DNA of 44,773 nt from NCBI GenBank assembly GCA_963170165.1, contig CAUJGQ010000072.1, positions 1 to 44,773 of the forward strand. Reading direction: 5' to 3'. The notes beneath the pieces are model-generated. The model saw only the letters and a program-made list of their open reading frames with translations, ran no database searches and was not told where the DNA came from. This DNA is from Chloroflexota bacterium. GTDB taxonomy: Bacteria; Chloroflexota; Dehalococcoidia; CAUJGQ01. Shown here piece by piece: positions 8,661 through 16,189 of the stretch. Both the position numbers and the translations under genes were made by a program. Positions within the stretch are counted from its first letter, which is position 1; the number at the start of each line of letters is the position of its first letter.

Positions 8661-8690
8661 TTGATGGGGGGGTGCCCTAGCGGCGATAGG
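8661..8690 (+). promoter_or_regulatory. Possible promoter for the fliI-fliJ-flgB-flgC unit
   Basis: TTGATG at 8661-8666 and GATAGG at 8685-8690 are separated by 18 bases, about 77 bases before fliI. The matches are weak. The 136-base gap after the hydrolase stop suggests a separate start of transcription, and the flagellar box is not found here. Confidence 0.25.
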
Positions 8691-8767
8691 GAAGCGCCCG
8701 ATGCTGCGATGGACACCGGCCCGCGTACGGTGAGCGTGAGCTGCCGGATGGGCCGGAGGTCACGCGC

Positions 8768-10093
8768 GTGCTGCCGCCCGATGCCGCCCCTCTTGACTTG
8801 AGTCCGTACCAGCGGCGGCTGCGCGGCTTTCTGCCCGGCCGCCGCACGGGCACCATCGCCGAGGCGGTGGGTCTGACCGTCGAAGTCGCCGGACTCACCG
8901 GCGCGGTCGGCGAACTGGTGCTGGTGCCGTCTCAGCACGGGTCCGTTCCCGCCGAGATCGTCGGCTTCCGGGGAGCGCGGCCGCTGCTGATGCCACTGGG
9001 CGAGCTGACCGGCCTGGCAGCAGGTATGGCGGTTGAGGCGCTGGGCCGTCCGCTGACGGTGCCGGTCTCCGAGGCGCTGCTCGGCCGCGTGCTCGATGGG
9101 CTGGGCCGGCCGATGGACGGCAGAGGGCCGCTGGCCGGCCCCACCTACACCGTCGCCGGCGGCGCCGCACCTGATCCGCTGGGCCGTGTGCCGGTAGCAG
9201 AACCCTTCCCGACCGGTGTGCGGGTAATTGACAGCCTGCTCACCTGCGGCCGTGGTCAGCGCATCGGCATCTTTGCCGGCTCTGGCGTGGGCAAGAGCAC
9301 CACACTGGGGATGATAGCCCGCCATGCTGCCGCTGATGTCAATGTGATCGCGCTGGTCGGTGAGCGCGGCCGCGAGGTGCGCGAGTTCCTGGAGCGTGAC
9401 CTGGGCAGCGACGGCCTGGCCCGCTCAGTGGTAGTGATCGCCACCAGCGACACGCCGTCGCTGGTACGGATCAAAGCCTGCTGGGTGGCGACGGCCATCG
9501 CCGAGGCTTTCCGCGATATGGGCCTCAACGTCCTGATGTTGATGGACTCCGTGACGCGCCTGGCGATGGCGCAGCGCGAGGTCGGTCTTGCTGCCGGTGA
9601 GCCGCCCGCACTGCGTGGCTACCCGCCCTCCGTGTTTGCGATGATTCCGCGCCTGCTGGAACGCACCGGCAACGGTGACCGGGGCTCCATCACCGCCTTC
9701 TATACCGTGCTGGTGGAAGGCGACGACCTGACCGAGCCGGTGACCGACACCGCCCGTGGCACGCTGGACGGCCACATTGTGCTGTCCCGCGCGCTGGCCG
9801 GCGAGAATCACTTTCCGGCTGTGGACGTGCTCAACAGCGTTTCGCGCGTGATGCCGGCGGTAGTCGATGGCGAGCATCTGGAGGCGGCCGGCCGGCTACG
9901 CGCGCTGCTGGCCGCCCACCAGGACGCGCGTGACCTGATCGCCGTCGGCGCCTACGCCGGCGGCAGCAGTCCGCGCGTCGATGAAGCGATTCGTAAGCTG
10001 CCGGTTATTCACCAGTTGTTGCGTCAGCGGCCCGATGAGACGACGCCCTTTGACGAGACCCGCGAGGCGTTGCGTGCGGTTGTGGGGGCATGA
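8768..10093 (+). CDS. fliI: Flagellum-specific export ATPase FliI
   Basis: FliI is the ATPase of the flagellar type III export apparatus and works with FliH and FliJ. The 441-aa protein aligns along the whole F1-beta-like family: N-terminal barrel, Walker A at about residues 170-177 (AGSGVGKST), the VGERGREVREF segment, Walker B around NVLMLMDSVTRLAMAQREVGL, then LRGYPPSVFAMIPRLLERTG and DTARGTLDGHIVLSR, which separate FliI from other rotary ATPases. The start is GTG at 8768, with GGAGG at 8755-8759. The stop overlaps an in-frame ATG for fliJ (ATGA). It is separated from fliH by lysA, the DM13 pair and the hydrolase. Confidence 0.97.
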   Translation: MLPPDAAPLDLSPYQRRLRGFLPGRRTGTIAEAVGLTVEVAGLTGAVGELVLVPSQHGSVPAEIVGFRGARPLLMPLGELTGLAAGMAVEALGRPLTVPVSEALLGRVLDGLGRPMDGRGPLAGPTYTVAGGAAPDPLGRVPVAEPFPTGVRVIDSLLTCGRGQRIGIFAGSGVGKSTTLGMIARHAAADVNVIALVGERGREVREFLERDLGSDGLARSVVVIATSDTPSLVRIKACWVATAIAEAFRDMGLNVLMLMDSVTRLAMAQREVGLAAGEPPALRGYPPSVFAMIPRLLERTGNGDRGSITAFYTVLVEGDDLTEPVTDTARGTLDGHIVLSRALAGENHFPAVDVLNSVSRVMPAVVDGEHLEAAGRLRALLAAHQDARDLIAVGAYAGGSSPRVDEAIRKLPVIHQLLRQRPDETTPFDETREALRAVVGA

Positions 10094-10104
10094 GGGGCCG
10101 AACG

Positions 10105-10602
10105 ATGACGACATTTCGTCTCCAGCGCGTGCTTGACCTGCGCAAGCGGGCCGAAGAAGCAGCCCGCCAGCAGTTGGGCGCTGCCACCATCGCTCGTCTG
10201 GCCGCGGAGGAGGAAATGCGAAGACGGCTGCACGAGGAGCAGCGACTGCGCGAAGAGGTGGCGGCGCTGCTGACGGGAGGGCGTGTCGATGCCCATCGCG
10301 TGCAGGGGCTGGGGTTGCTGCTCGATGCAGCGGCGCGCGCCATCCACGAACAGGAGGCAGCTGTGAGCCGCTGTGCCGCGCACGAAAAGGAGGCGCGCGT
10401 CCGCCTCACCGCTGCCATGAGCAGCCGTAAGGCGATGGACAAGTTGCGCGAGCATTTCGAGGAGCGGGTGCGGGCCGAGGAAAAACGTCGCGAGGCGGTC
10501 ATGCTGGGGGAGATTGCGAATGCGCGGGCGGCGCGCGAAGAACCGGCACGCCGGGCATTCACGGCCCGACGGGCGGGCGGTCAGGACAGGGCAATGGAGT
10601 AA
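10105..10602 (+). CDS. fliJ: Flagellar export chaperone FliJ
   Basis: FliJ is a small coiled-coil protein that sits in the FliI hexamer like the gamma subunit of F1 and escorts export chaperones. The 165-aa product is almost entirely helical and charged, with heptad patterns from residue 10 to 145 and the typical beginning MTTFRLQRVLDLRKRAEE. I chose 10105 because GAGGGG at 10093-10098 precedes it; the ATG at 10090 overlaps the fliI stop and would add five residues. The family is poorly conserved in sequence, so the call rests on this start, the coiled coil and its place directly after fliI. flgB starts five bases downstream. Confidence 0.88.
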   Translation: MTTFRLQRVLDLRKRAEEAARQQLGAATIARLAAEEEMRRRLHEEQRLREEVAALLTGGRVDAHRVQGLGLLLDAAARAIHEQEAAVSRCAAHEKEARVRLTAAMSSRKAMDKLREHFEERVRAEEKRREAVMLGEIANARAAREEPARRAFTARRAGGQDRAME

Positions 10603-10607
10603 CGCCG

Positions 10608-11021
10608 ATGATTGGCTCGCTGCTGAATGACCCGAGAGTCGCCACCCTTCAGCGGGCGCTGAATGGACTGGCGAGGCGACAACAAGCGCTGGCGAGCAAC
10701 ATCGCCAACGTCGACACGCCGGGGTATACCCGCCGTGACGTGTCGTTTGAGACCGAGCTCCAGGCGCGGTCCGGCGGCGGCCGCCTGGCGACCACATCCG
10801 CCGGCCATCTCGCCTCCGCCGGCACGGGCGAGGGCGGAATGCTCCGGGCGGTGATGACCGCCTCCGGCCATTCCACGTCGGCGCGCAACGACGGCAACGA
10901 CGTTGATATTGACTACGAGATGACGCGCGCCGCTGAGACATCGCTGCGCTATCAGGTGCTGTCGCAGGTGACAACCACGCGCTTCGCTACCCTGCGCGAT
11001 CTGATTTCACGGGCCGTGTAG
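10608..11021 (+). CDS. flgB: Flagellar basal-body rod protein FlgB
   Basis: FlgB is a proximal rod subunit exported by the flagellar apparatus. The 137-aa length is typical. The N-terminal rod signature is clear (RQQALASNIANVDTPGYTRR, residues 24-43), as is the C-terminal helix (NDVDIDYEMTRAAETSLRYQ) that ends family members. The middle is a short Gly/Ala-rich variable region. It is followed by flgC after 22 bases, the standard rod pair. Because GGAG precedes the ATG, the start is secure. Confidence 0.95.
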   Translation: MIGSLLNDPRVATLQRALNGLARRQQALASNIANVDTPGYTRRDVSFETELQARSGGGRLATTSAGHLASAGTGEGGMLRAVMTASGHSTSARNDGNDVDIDYEMTRAAETSLRYQVLSQVTTTRFATLRDLISRAV

Positions 11022-11043
11022 CGCCGGGCCACGGGAGGTTGCC

Positions 11044-11481
11044 ATGAGCCTGATCAACTCGCTGGGTATCAGCCGCACCGCCCTGCAGGCCGAACGGCTG
11101 CGGATGGATGTGGTGGCCAACAACCTGGCCAACATGAACTCGACCCGCACAGAGGAGGGCGGGCCATACCGGCGCCAGTCGGTGCTGTTCCGTGCCGCCG
11201 GCCAGGGTGTGAGTTTCGCGTCGGTGCTGGCCGGGAGGGCTGGTACCGGGCAAAGCGGCGTCGCTGTGGACGCCGTGATCGAGGACCCCAACCCGCCCCG
11301 CCGCGTGTACGAGCCCAACAACCCTGATGCCGATGCAGAAGGCTACGTACTCTACCCGGACATTGACGTTGCTAACGAGATGACGGACATGATGTCCGCC
11401 AATCGTGCGTATCAGGCCAACGTCACCATGCTTAACACCATCAAGGGGATGGCGCAGAAGGCGCTGGAGATCGGGCGCTAA
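11044..11481 (+). CDS. flgC: Flagellar basal-body rod protein FlgC
   Basis: FlgC forms the proximal rod with FlgB. The 145-aa protein starts with the rod/hook signature (GISRTALQAERLRMDVVANN then LANMNSTRT) and carries PYRRQSVLF, the segment EDPNPPRRVYEPNNPDADAEGYV, and the C-terminal NEMTDMMSANRAYQANVTML that places it among axial proteins. GGGAGG lies just before the ATG. A strong hairpin follows the stop, so this gene closes the fliI-fliJ-flgB-flgC unit, and fliE starts a new one instead of being co-transcribed as in many bacteria. Confidence 0.96.
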   Translation: MSLINSLGISRTALQAERLRMDVVANNLANMNSTRTEEGGPYRRQSVLFRAAGQGVSFASVLAGRAGTGQSGVAVDAVIEDPNPPRRVYEPNNPDADAEGYVLYPDIDVANEMTDMMSANRAYQANVTMLNTIKGMAQKALEIGR

Positions 11482-11505
11482 CGCCTGCCGGACACGCAGT
11501 TTGCC

Positions 11506-11536
11506 ATGGGGGAGCGGCGGCGCGCGGCTCCCCCAT
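11506..11536 (+). terminator. Hairpin terminator after flgC
   Basis: Perfect 10-bp arms, ATGGGGGAGC at 11506-11515 and GCTCCCCCAT at 11527-11536, with an 11-base loop, start 24 bases after the flgC stop. A run of T is lacking (CCGTCATTTCC follows). Confidence 0.65.
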
Positions 11537-11573
11537 CCGTCATTTCCAGATAGGCGCAGACGCTTGGGCGGCT

Positions 11574-11617
11574 AGGGAGTTGTCCCGATGGGGACGGCGG
11601 GTGGGCGGCGCGACAAT
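11574..11617 (+). promoter_or_regulatory. Flagellar box plus -10 upstream of fliE
   Basis: The box AGGGAGTTGTCCCGAT at 11574-11589 is followed after exactly 22 bases by GACAAT at 11612-11617, 28 bases before the fliE start. The left half is the poorest of the six boxes, the right half (CCCGAT) is intact. Its position directly after the flgC terminator supports a real promoter for fliE-fliK-flgD. Confidence 0.5.
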
Positions 11618-11645
11618 GGCCGCAGCACGGGTAAAGGGAAGCCGC

Positions 11646-11948
11646 ATGGAAATCGCGCGCATTGGCGCCGTAAGCCCGGTCAGTTCAGGACTGGCGCTGG
11701 CCGGGGCAGCACCGGCCGGCACTGCCGGGGCCGGCCTGGGCCAGGCGTTCTCCAATCTGCTGAGCCAGCTGTCGGCGACCGAGCAAGGGACCACCAATCT
11801 CGTCTCCCAGGTCGCCGCCGGTGGAGATGTGGATGTGCATGACGTGATGATCGCGACCCAGGCGGAGAGCTTGGCGTTTCAGGTGGGGCTCCAGGTGCGC
11901 AACAAGCTGGTGGAGGCGTACCAGGAGATCTTCCGGATGCAGGTGTAG
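11646..11948 (+). CDS. fliE: Hook-basal body protein FliE
   Basis: FliE joins the MS-ring to the proximal rod and is among the first exported proteins. The 100-aa product ends in the family signature: GGDVDVHDVMIATQAESLAF followed by QVGLQVRNKLVEAYQEIFRMQV. The start at 11646 (MEIARIG) gives the usual length and has AGGGA upstream; an in-frame ATG at 11580 would add 22 residues, but that segment overlaps the proposed promoter, so it is unlikely to be translated. fliK begins two bases after its stop. Confidence 0.93.
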   Translation: MEIARIGAVSPVSSGLALAGAAPAGTAGAGLGQAFSNLLSQLSATEQGTTNLVSQVAAGGDVDVHDVMIATQAESLAFQVGLQVRNKLVEAYQEIFRMQV

Positions 11949-11950
11949 CA

Positions 11951-13678
11951 ATGGGCGACATGTTTGCCGTGCCGGCTTCTGGGATCAGCGCCGGTGGCGC
12001 CATAGCCGTGGCAGCCCTGAGCCCGCCTGCAAACGCGGTCGCCAGTGGCCCGCCGTTCGAGCAGGTGTTGAGCGGTACGGTTAGTCGAGACCCATCAACA
12101 CCAGCGGAAGGGCGTGCGGGCGCGGAACTGGCCCCTTGGGCGCAGATGTTGCCTATCCCCATCCCGCTGGCCGTGATGCCGCTGGAGACCGCCGCGGCTG
12201 CTCCGGCAGCGCAGCCCGCGGGCATCGCGGGGTCATTCGAGGGCCCGCCCGTGACGATGTACGGCGGGCGGCAGCCGGCCGGAACCGGGAACATGCCCGC
12301 TGCGCTGTCCTCTGCTGCACGTGCGGGCGGGGTAAATGTTGAGCTGCCGGCTACCTCGGTGCTGTCCGGCGGCCGGATGCAGCCAATCGCTGTTCCGGGT
12401 TCGATGGGCAGCCAGCAAGCGGATCTGCTGTCATGCGCTGGTCTGTCCGGTGCGGCCGGCGCCATCGCGGGGCTTGGCACCGCGCAGGCGGGTTCACCGC
12501 CGCACGTCGCGGGCAGCGTGCAGCCGGCGCAGGCAGACCTGGCTCCGCTGGTTGAGCAGCACGAGCGGGGTGCGTCTTGGGCGGCAGCGGCAGGCACATC
12601 GCCGCCGGATCTGATGCCGCCCGGTGGTATTCCACCGCGGCAGCTGGCGATGGATGAAGCGCCGTTGGTGTCACCGGCACATTCCTGGGCGCCGGCTGTC
12701 CTGCCAGAGAACGCGCCCGATTGGCGCTCCGCTGCGTCCGGCGGCTGGAACCAGGCGGTACCGGGCCCAAGTCCCACGACCGCGCCGTTCTTGCAGGAAC
12801 GGACTGCGGCGTCGCTGGCGGCCGACCCCGTCTGGCTGGCCAGCACCGGCAGGTTGGTTGACGCGGCGCTGCTGGCGCGCGCGGAGACGGCAGCTGCGAT
12901 CGCTCCTGCTGATGAATCTGGTGGTGAGACCGAGGGGGCAGCGGGGTACGGCCCGCCCGCAGAGCGCCCTGAGAACGTTGCTGGGCGCCCACCGACGGTT
13001 GAACCCGATATGGAGCGTGCGCTCTCGGGACATCTCGACCACACCGTCTCATCCCGACCGCTGATGGAGACAGACGGAGAGCATGACGAGGTGCGCGGCC
13101 CCGGCCGGCCGTCGCTGAGCGGTCACGCCGCCCGCGCGTATGATGCGGCCGCCGCCGGCGCCGGCGTACCCGCGCGGCCGGTGATGCCGCCTGCCGGTCC
13201 GGTGAACGCTCCAGCGGCACGGTCGGGTGCGCTGCTGGAGGCGCAGGCAGCCCAGACCATCGATACGGCTACTGGTGCCGCTGCGGCGCGCACGGTGGAC
13301 CAGGTGGCCGGGGCACTGGCAGTGGAAGTGCGCGACGGCCGGATGGAGGCAGTGATCACGCTGCGGCCAGAGGCGCTGGGCGAGGTGCGCGCTCGCATCA
13401 GCACCGGCCCGGAGGGAGTGGTGATCCACCTCTCTGCCGAGCATGAGGCCGTGGGGGAGCTGCTTCGCGCACAACTGGGCGATCTGCGCGAGGCGCTGGC
13501 CAGCCATCAGCTTCCGATCGCCGATGTCCATGTGCTGCCGGCTACGCCGCCCGCTGCGTTCTCGGCAGCTCCCAACGCGACCCCATGGCCGGGACAGCAG
13601 TGGCCGCGCGCGCGCGATGAAGGCCAGGAGGCGGCGGAGCAGCCGGCCGGCGATGAACCTCAGGAAGATGAGGAGTAG
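11951..13678 (+). CDS. fliK: Flagellar hook-length control protein FliK
   Basis: FliK is an exported ruler that sets hook length and triggers the switch of the export gate (through FlhB) to filament substrates. The 575-aa protein has the typical plan: a long, poorly conserved, Ala/Gly/Pro-rich N-terminal region (about residues 1-440) and a compact C-terminal domain (about 450-530) with AVEVRDGRMEAVITLRPEAL, GEVRARISTGPEGVVIHLSA and LLRAQLGDLREALASHQL, the conserved FliK-C pattern. The tail is acidic (EEQPAGDEPQEDEE-like). Only the C-terminal domain is recognisable, which is normal. It lies between fliE and flgD, and flgD starts six bases downstream. Confidence 0.9.
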   Translation: MGDMFAVPASGISAGGAIAVAALSPPANAVASGPPFEQVLSGTVSRDPSTPAEGRAGAELAPWAQMLPIPIPLAVMPLETAAAAPAAQPAGIAGSFEGPPVTMYGGRQPAGTGNMPAALSSAARAGGVNVELPATSVLSGGRMQPIAVPGSMGSQQADLLSCAGLSGAAGAIAGLGTAQAGSPPHVAGSVQPAQADLAPLVEQHERGASWAAAAGTSPPDLMPPGGIPPRQLAMDEAPLVSPAHSWAPAVLPENAPDWRSAASGGWNQAVPGPSPTTAPFLQERTAASLAADPVWLASTGRLVDAALLARAETAAAIAPADESGGETEGAAGYGPPAERPENVAGRPPTVEPDMERALSGHLDHTVSSRPLMETDGEHDEVRGPGRPSLSGHAARAYDAAAAGAGVPARPVMPPAGPVNAPAARSGALLEAQAAQTIDTATGAAAARTVDQVAGALAVEVRDGRMEAVITLRPEALGEVRARISTGPEGVVIHLSAEHEAVGELLRAQLGDLREALASHQLPIADVHVLPATPPAAFSAAPNATPWPGQQWPRARDEGQEAAEQPAGDEPQEDEE

Positions 13679-13684
13679 GCAGTC

Positions 13685-14098
13685 ATGCAGGTAGCAGGCG
13701 CCACAGCTGCCCAACGATCGGAGGCTGCCGCTTCAGCGGCAGCGAACGTGCCCGAGAAGCAGAAGGTAGATTACCTCAAGCTGATCGTGGCCCAGATGCG
13801 CAACCTGAACCCGATGGACCCCAACAGCGGCGGTGACAGCCTGCCCACGATGATGGCGGCCGAGAGCCTCAACCAGCTCACCTTGCTCAACCAGAATATC
13901 AAAGACCTCCAGACACTGACGCAGACTTCGTACGCCTCCGGCCTCATCGGCCGAACGGTGACCGGTGAAGGAGATGGCCAGCAGGCCATAACCGGTGTCG
14001 TCAAGGGGCTGACGATGGAGTTGGGCGGCCCGGTACTGGAGCTGATGGACGGCAAGCGCCTGCGGCTGCTGGACGTCAGCGAGGTGCGAAATACGTGA
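13685..14098 (+). CDS. flgD: Hook-capping scaffold protein FlgD (short form)
   Basis: FlgD caps the growing hook and is needed for its assembly. This 137-aa protein has the N-terminal FlgD domain (KVDYLKLIVAQMRNLNPMDP, then a segment ending NQLTLLNQNIKDLQTL) and a short C-terminal part (LIGRTVTGEGDG to the end) with part of the Tudor-like fold. The longer FnIII/Tudor region of enterobacterial FlgD (about 230 aa) is missing, as in many Gram-positive forms. The usual QDP of the N-terminal motif is replaced by NLNPMDP. GAGGAG precedes the ATG. The hook gene follows after a 113-base leader. Confidence 0.9.
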   Translation: MQVAGATAAQRSEAAASAAANVPEKQKVDYLKLIVAQMRNLNPMDPNSGGDSLPTMMAAESLNQLTLLNQNIKDLQTLTQTSYASGLIGRTVTGEGDGQQAITGVVKGLTMELGGPVLELMDGKRLRLLDVSEVRNT

Positions 14099-14211
14099 AT
14101 CCCCGTGGATGGTGGGGATACGTTCATCGTGAAGTAGGGAAATCTACCGAACGACCCGGCAGCAACGGCACGAGACGATAGGGTCACGAAGACGCAAGGA
14201 GCATAGGTCCC
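14099..14211 (+). other. Structured leader between flgD and the hook gene
   Basis: This 113-base gap is unusually long inside a tight operon and can fold. ATCCCC at 14099-14104 pairs with GGGGAT at 14114-14119; GTAG at 14134-14137 with CTAC at 14144-14147; and GACCC at 14153-14157 with GGGTC at 14181-14185. AAGGAG at 14196-14201 is the hook gene's ribosome binding site. It could be an attenuator, processing site or regulated leader; no known riboswitch class fits. Confidence 0.35.
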
Positions 14212-15024
14212 ATGTTGCGTGCATTCTCCTCAGCCATCTCGGGTATGCGCACCCAGATGACCTTCATGGATACCGTTGCCAACAACATCGCCAACGTGAA
14301 CACTACTGCCTTCAAGACGACCCGTGCGCGCTTTTCCGACATGCTGTATCAAACGCTGGGGCAGGGGGTGGCGAGTGCCGGCGACCTGGGCAGCGTTAAC
14401 CCGATTCAGGTGGGCCTAGGTGTCAAGCTGGCCGCGATCGATACCAACATGGGTCAGGGTGCGTTGCGTGCCACCGGCGTCCCGCTTGACCTGGCGATTG
14501 AGGGAAACGGATTCTTCGTCGTCTCGCCCGATGGTGGGACGACCAAGTTCTACACACGCGACGGCTCCTTCTCGATTGACTCCAATGGTGACCTGATCAA
14601 CGCCTCCAGCGGGATGAAGGTTCTCGATATCGCCGGCTCGCCAATCAACGTCCCGCCGGGCACGTATGCCTCTATCAGCATCACCGCGACCGGCCAGATC
14701 CGCGGCGTGCCGCCGGATGGCAGCGCCCCGGTCGACCTGCAACAGCTCGGTGTGACGACCTTTGCCAATCCGGCGGGCCTGGAGAAGCTGGGTGACAACC
14801 TGTGGGCAGCGTCTGGCGCGTCGGGCACGCCGGTGGATGGACCGGGCGCCGACACCAGCCGGGCCAGCGGCTCGATCCGGTCAGGCGTGCTGGAAGGTTC
14901 GAACGTGGACCTGGCGCAGGAGTTCTCCAACATGATCATGGCGCAGCGCAGTTTCCAGGCGAACTCGCGCGTCATCTCGAACCTTGACGAGATCCTCCAG
15001 GATCTGGTGAACCTCAAGCGGTAG
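14212..15024 (+). CDS. flgE: Flagellar hook protein FlgE (FlgE/FlgG family)
   Basis: An axial protein of the hook/distal-rod family, 270 aa. The N-terminus has the rod/hook signature (FMDTVANNIANVNTTAFKTT) and the FlgE/FlgG core GNGFFVVSPDGGTTKFYTRDG near residue 100. The C-terminus, SNVDLAQEFSNMIMAQRSFQ then ANSRVISNLDEILQDLVNLK, ends in the form typical of hook proteins. By length it is closer to the rod protein FlgG (about 260 aa), but its place after fliK and flgD favours the hook. It is the only member of this family in the window, so the distal-rod partner must lie elsewhere or this protein serves both roles. A strong hairpin follows. Confidence 0.85.
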   Translation: MLRAFSSAISGMRTQMTFMDTVANNIANVNTTAFKTTRARFSDMLYQTLGQGVASAGDLGSVNPIQVGLGVKLAAIDTNMGQGALRATGVPLDLAIEGNGFFVVSPDGGTTKFYTRDGSFSIDSNGDLINASSGMKVLDIAGSPINVPPGTYASISITATGQIRGVPPDGSAPVDLQQLGVTTFANPAGLEKLGDNLWAASGASGTPVDGPGADTSRASGSIRSGVLEGSNVDLAQEFSNMIMAQRSFQANSRVISNLDEILQDLVNLKR

Positions 15025-15079
15025 TTCAGTAAGCGCCACCGCTCCTCATGCCAGCGCTGGAAGGCTAGCTTGACACGAA

Positions 15080-15120
15080 CGGGCCCCCGCTCCCGGCAGC
15101 CGCACGGGAGCGGGGGCCCG
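15080..15120 (+). terminator. Strong hairpin terminator after the hook gene
   Basis: Perfect 16-bp arms (15080-15095 and 15105-15120), almost entirely G and C, enclose a 9-base loop, 55 bases after the hook gene stop. No T-run follows. The next gene starts 17 bases later. Confidence 0.75.
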
Positions 15121-15137
15121 CTACTTAGGAGCGCCCT

Positions 15138-16100
15138 GTGATCAGCCGGGTACGGCGGCAGATCGGGTTGGTGGTGCTGGCGCTCACGCTGGTTGGTTGC
15201 GGTGCGCCGGCTGCATCCCCACAACCGGCGGCGGCAGGACGGCTGTACGTGGCCAGCCTGCGATCATCCGATGTGCGGGTGATGGATCTGGCGACCGGAG
15301 TCGCGGGCGCGCCGGCCTCGTCGCTGTTCAACCCGCACGAATTCGTCGAGGCCGGCGGGCAGGTGTGGGTGAGCAATTACCGCAGCGCCGCCGTCTCCCG
15401 GCTGGCTGGCGATGGTACACCGGCGACAACCTACGCCGTGGCGGGCGAGCCCCACGGTCTGGCCGCGGTCGCCAGCATCATGGCGGTAACGCAGGGGCGG
15501 CGCGGCAGTGTGGCGCTGCTTGATGTGGATTCCGGCGCCTTGCGCGCGGAGGTCATCACCGGTGGTGAGCCTCATGCCGTGGTCGCACGTGACGGGTTGC
15601 TGTACGCCGTGGATGCCGCCGGTGGCCAGCTGGTGGAGATCGATGCTGTGGCTGCACGTGTCACCCGGCGTGTGGCCGTAGGCGAGACGCCGGAGTCGGT
15701 AGACATCAGTCCCGATGGCCGGCAGATCGCCACCGCCAACGCCCGCTCCGGTGATGTGGCGCTGGTGGACCGCGATGGCTTCACCGTGCGGCGGCTGCTG
15801 GTACCCGGCGCGCCGGTGCGGGTCGCGTTCAGCCCCGACGGAATGACACTGGCGGTCTCCCTGCAAGACACCGGGCAGGTCGCGATGCTGGACGTCCGCG
15901 CCGGCCGGCTGATCGGAGGAATCGCGGCGGGGGCACGGCCGGACGGCCTGGCCTTCAGCGGCGATGGCCGGTGGCTCTATGTGGCGCTGACCGGCGAGCA
16001 GCGGGTAGCGGTGGTCGATGTGCGTGCCCGCCGTGTGACCGAACACCTGATGGCCGGCGACGGCCCCAGTGGTCTGCTGTGGCGGCCATCGCCGCCCTGA
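15138..16100 (+). CDS. YVTN-type beta-propeller lipoprotein
   Basis: A 320-aa secreted lipoprotein: signal peptide with lipobox LTLVGC (Cys21), then a seven-bladed propeller of the YVTN/NHL type. Repeats of the pattern G..P..V.....G..LYVA / V.V.D..... are visible at about residues 35, 75, 115, 155, 190, 235 and 275, for example GETPESVDISPDGRQIATAN and ARPDGLAFSGDGRWLYVALT. Such proteins are usually surface-exposed binding scaffolds; the ligand is unknown. The start is GTG with AGGAG at 15126-15130. It follows the hook terminator and is not obviously a motility gene; argG begins 89 bases after its stop. Confidence 0.82.
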   Translation: MISRVRRQIGLVVLALTLVGCGAPAASPQPAAAGRLYVASLRSSDVRVMDLATGVAGAPASSLFNPHEFVEAGGQVWVSNYRSAAVSRLAGDGTPATTYAVAGEPHGLAAVASIMAVTQGRRGSVALLDVDSGALRAEVITGGEPHAVVARDGLLYAVDAAGGQLVEIDAVAARVTRRVAVGETPESVDISPDGRQIATANARSGDVALVDRDGFTVRRLLVPGAPVRVAFSPDGMTLAVSLQDTGQVAMLDVRAGRLIGGIAAGARPDGLAFSGDGRWLYVALTGEQRVAVVDVRARRVTEHLMAGDGPSGLLWRPSPP

Positions 16101-16189
16101 TGCGGCATGGCGCGTCCCCGGCCTGGCGCTGCGATTGCCCCTAAGCCGCTGTCCTGCTTCCCTGATGGCACCACAGCGGAGGGCGGGCG

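Noticed and set aside
14099-14211. Cyclic di-GMP-I type riboswitch before the hook gene
   Set aside because: GACGCAAGG recalls the conserved GACGCAAAGCC, but the GCAAACC side and the tetraloop/receptor pattern of the class are missing.
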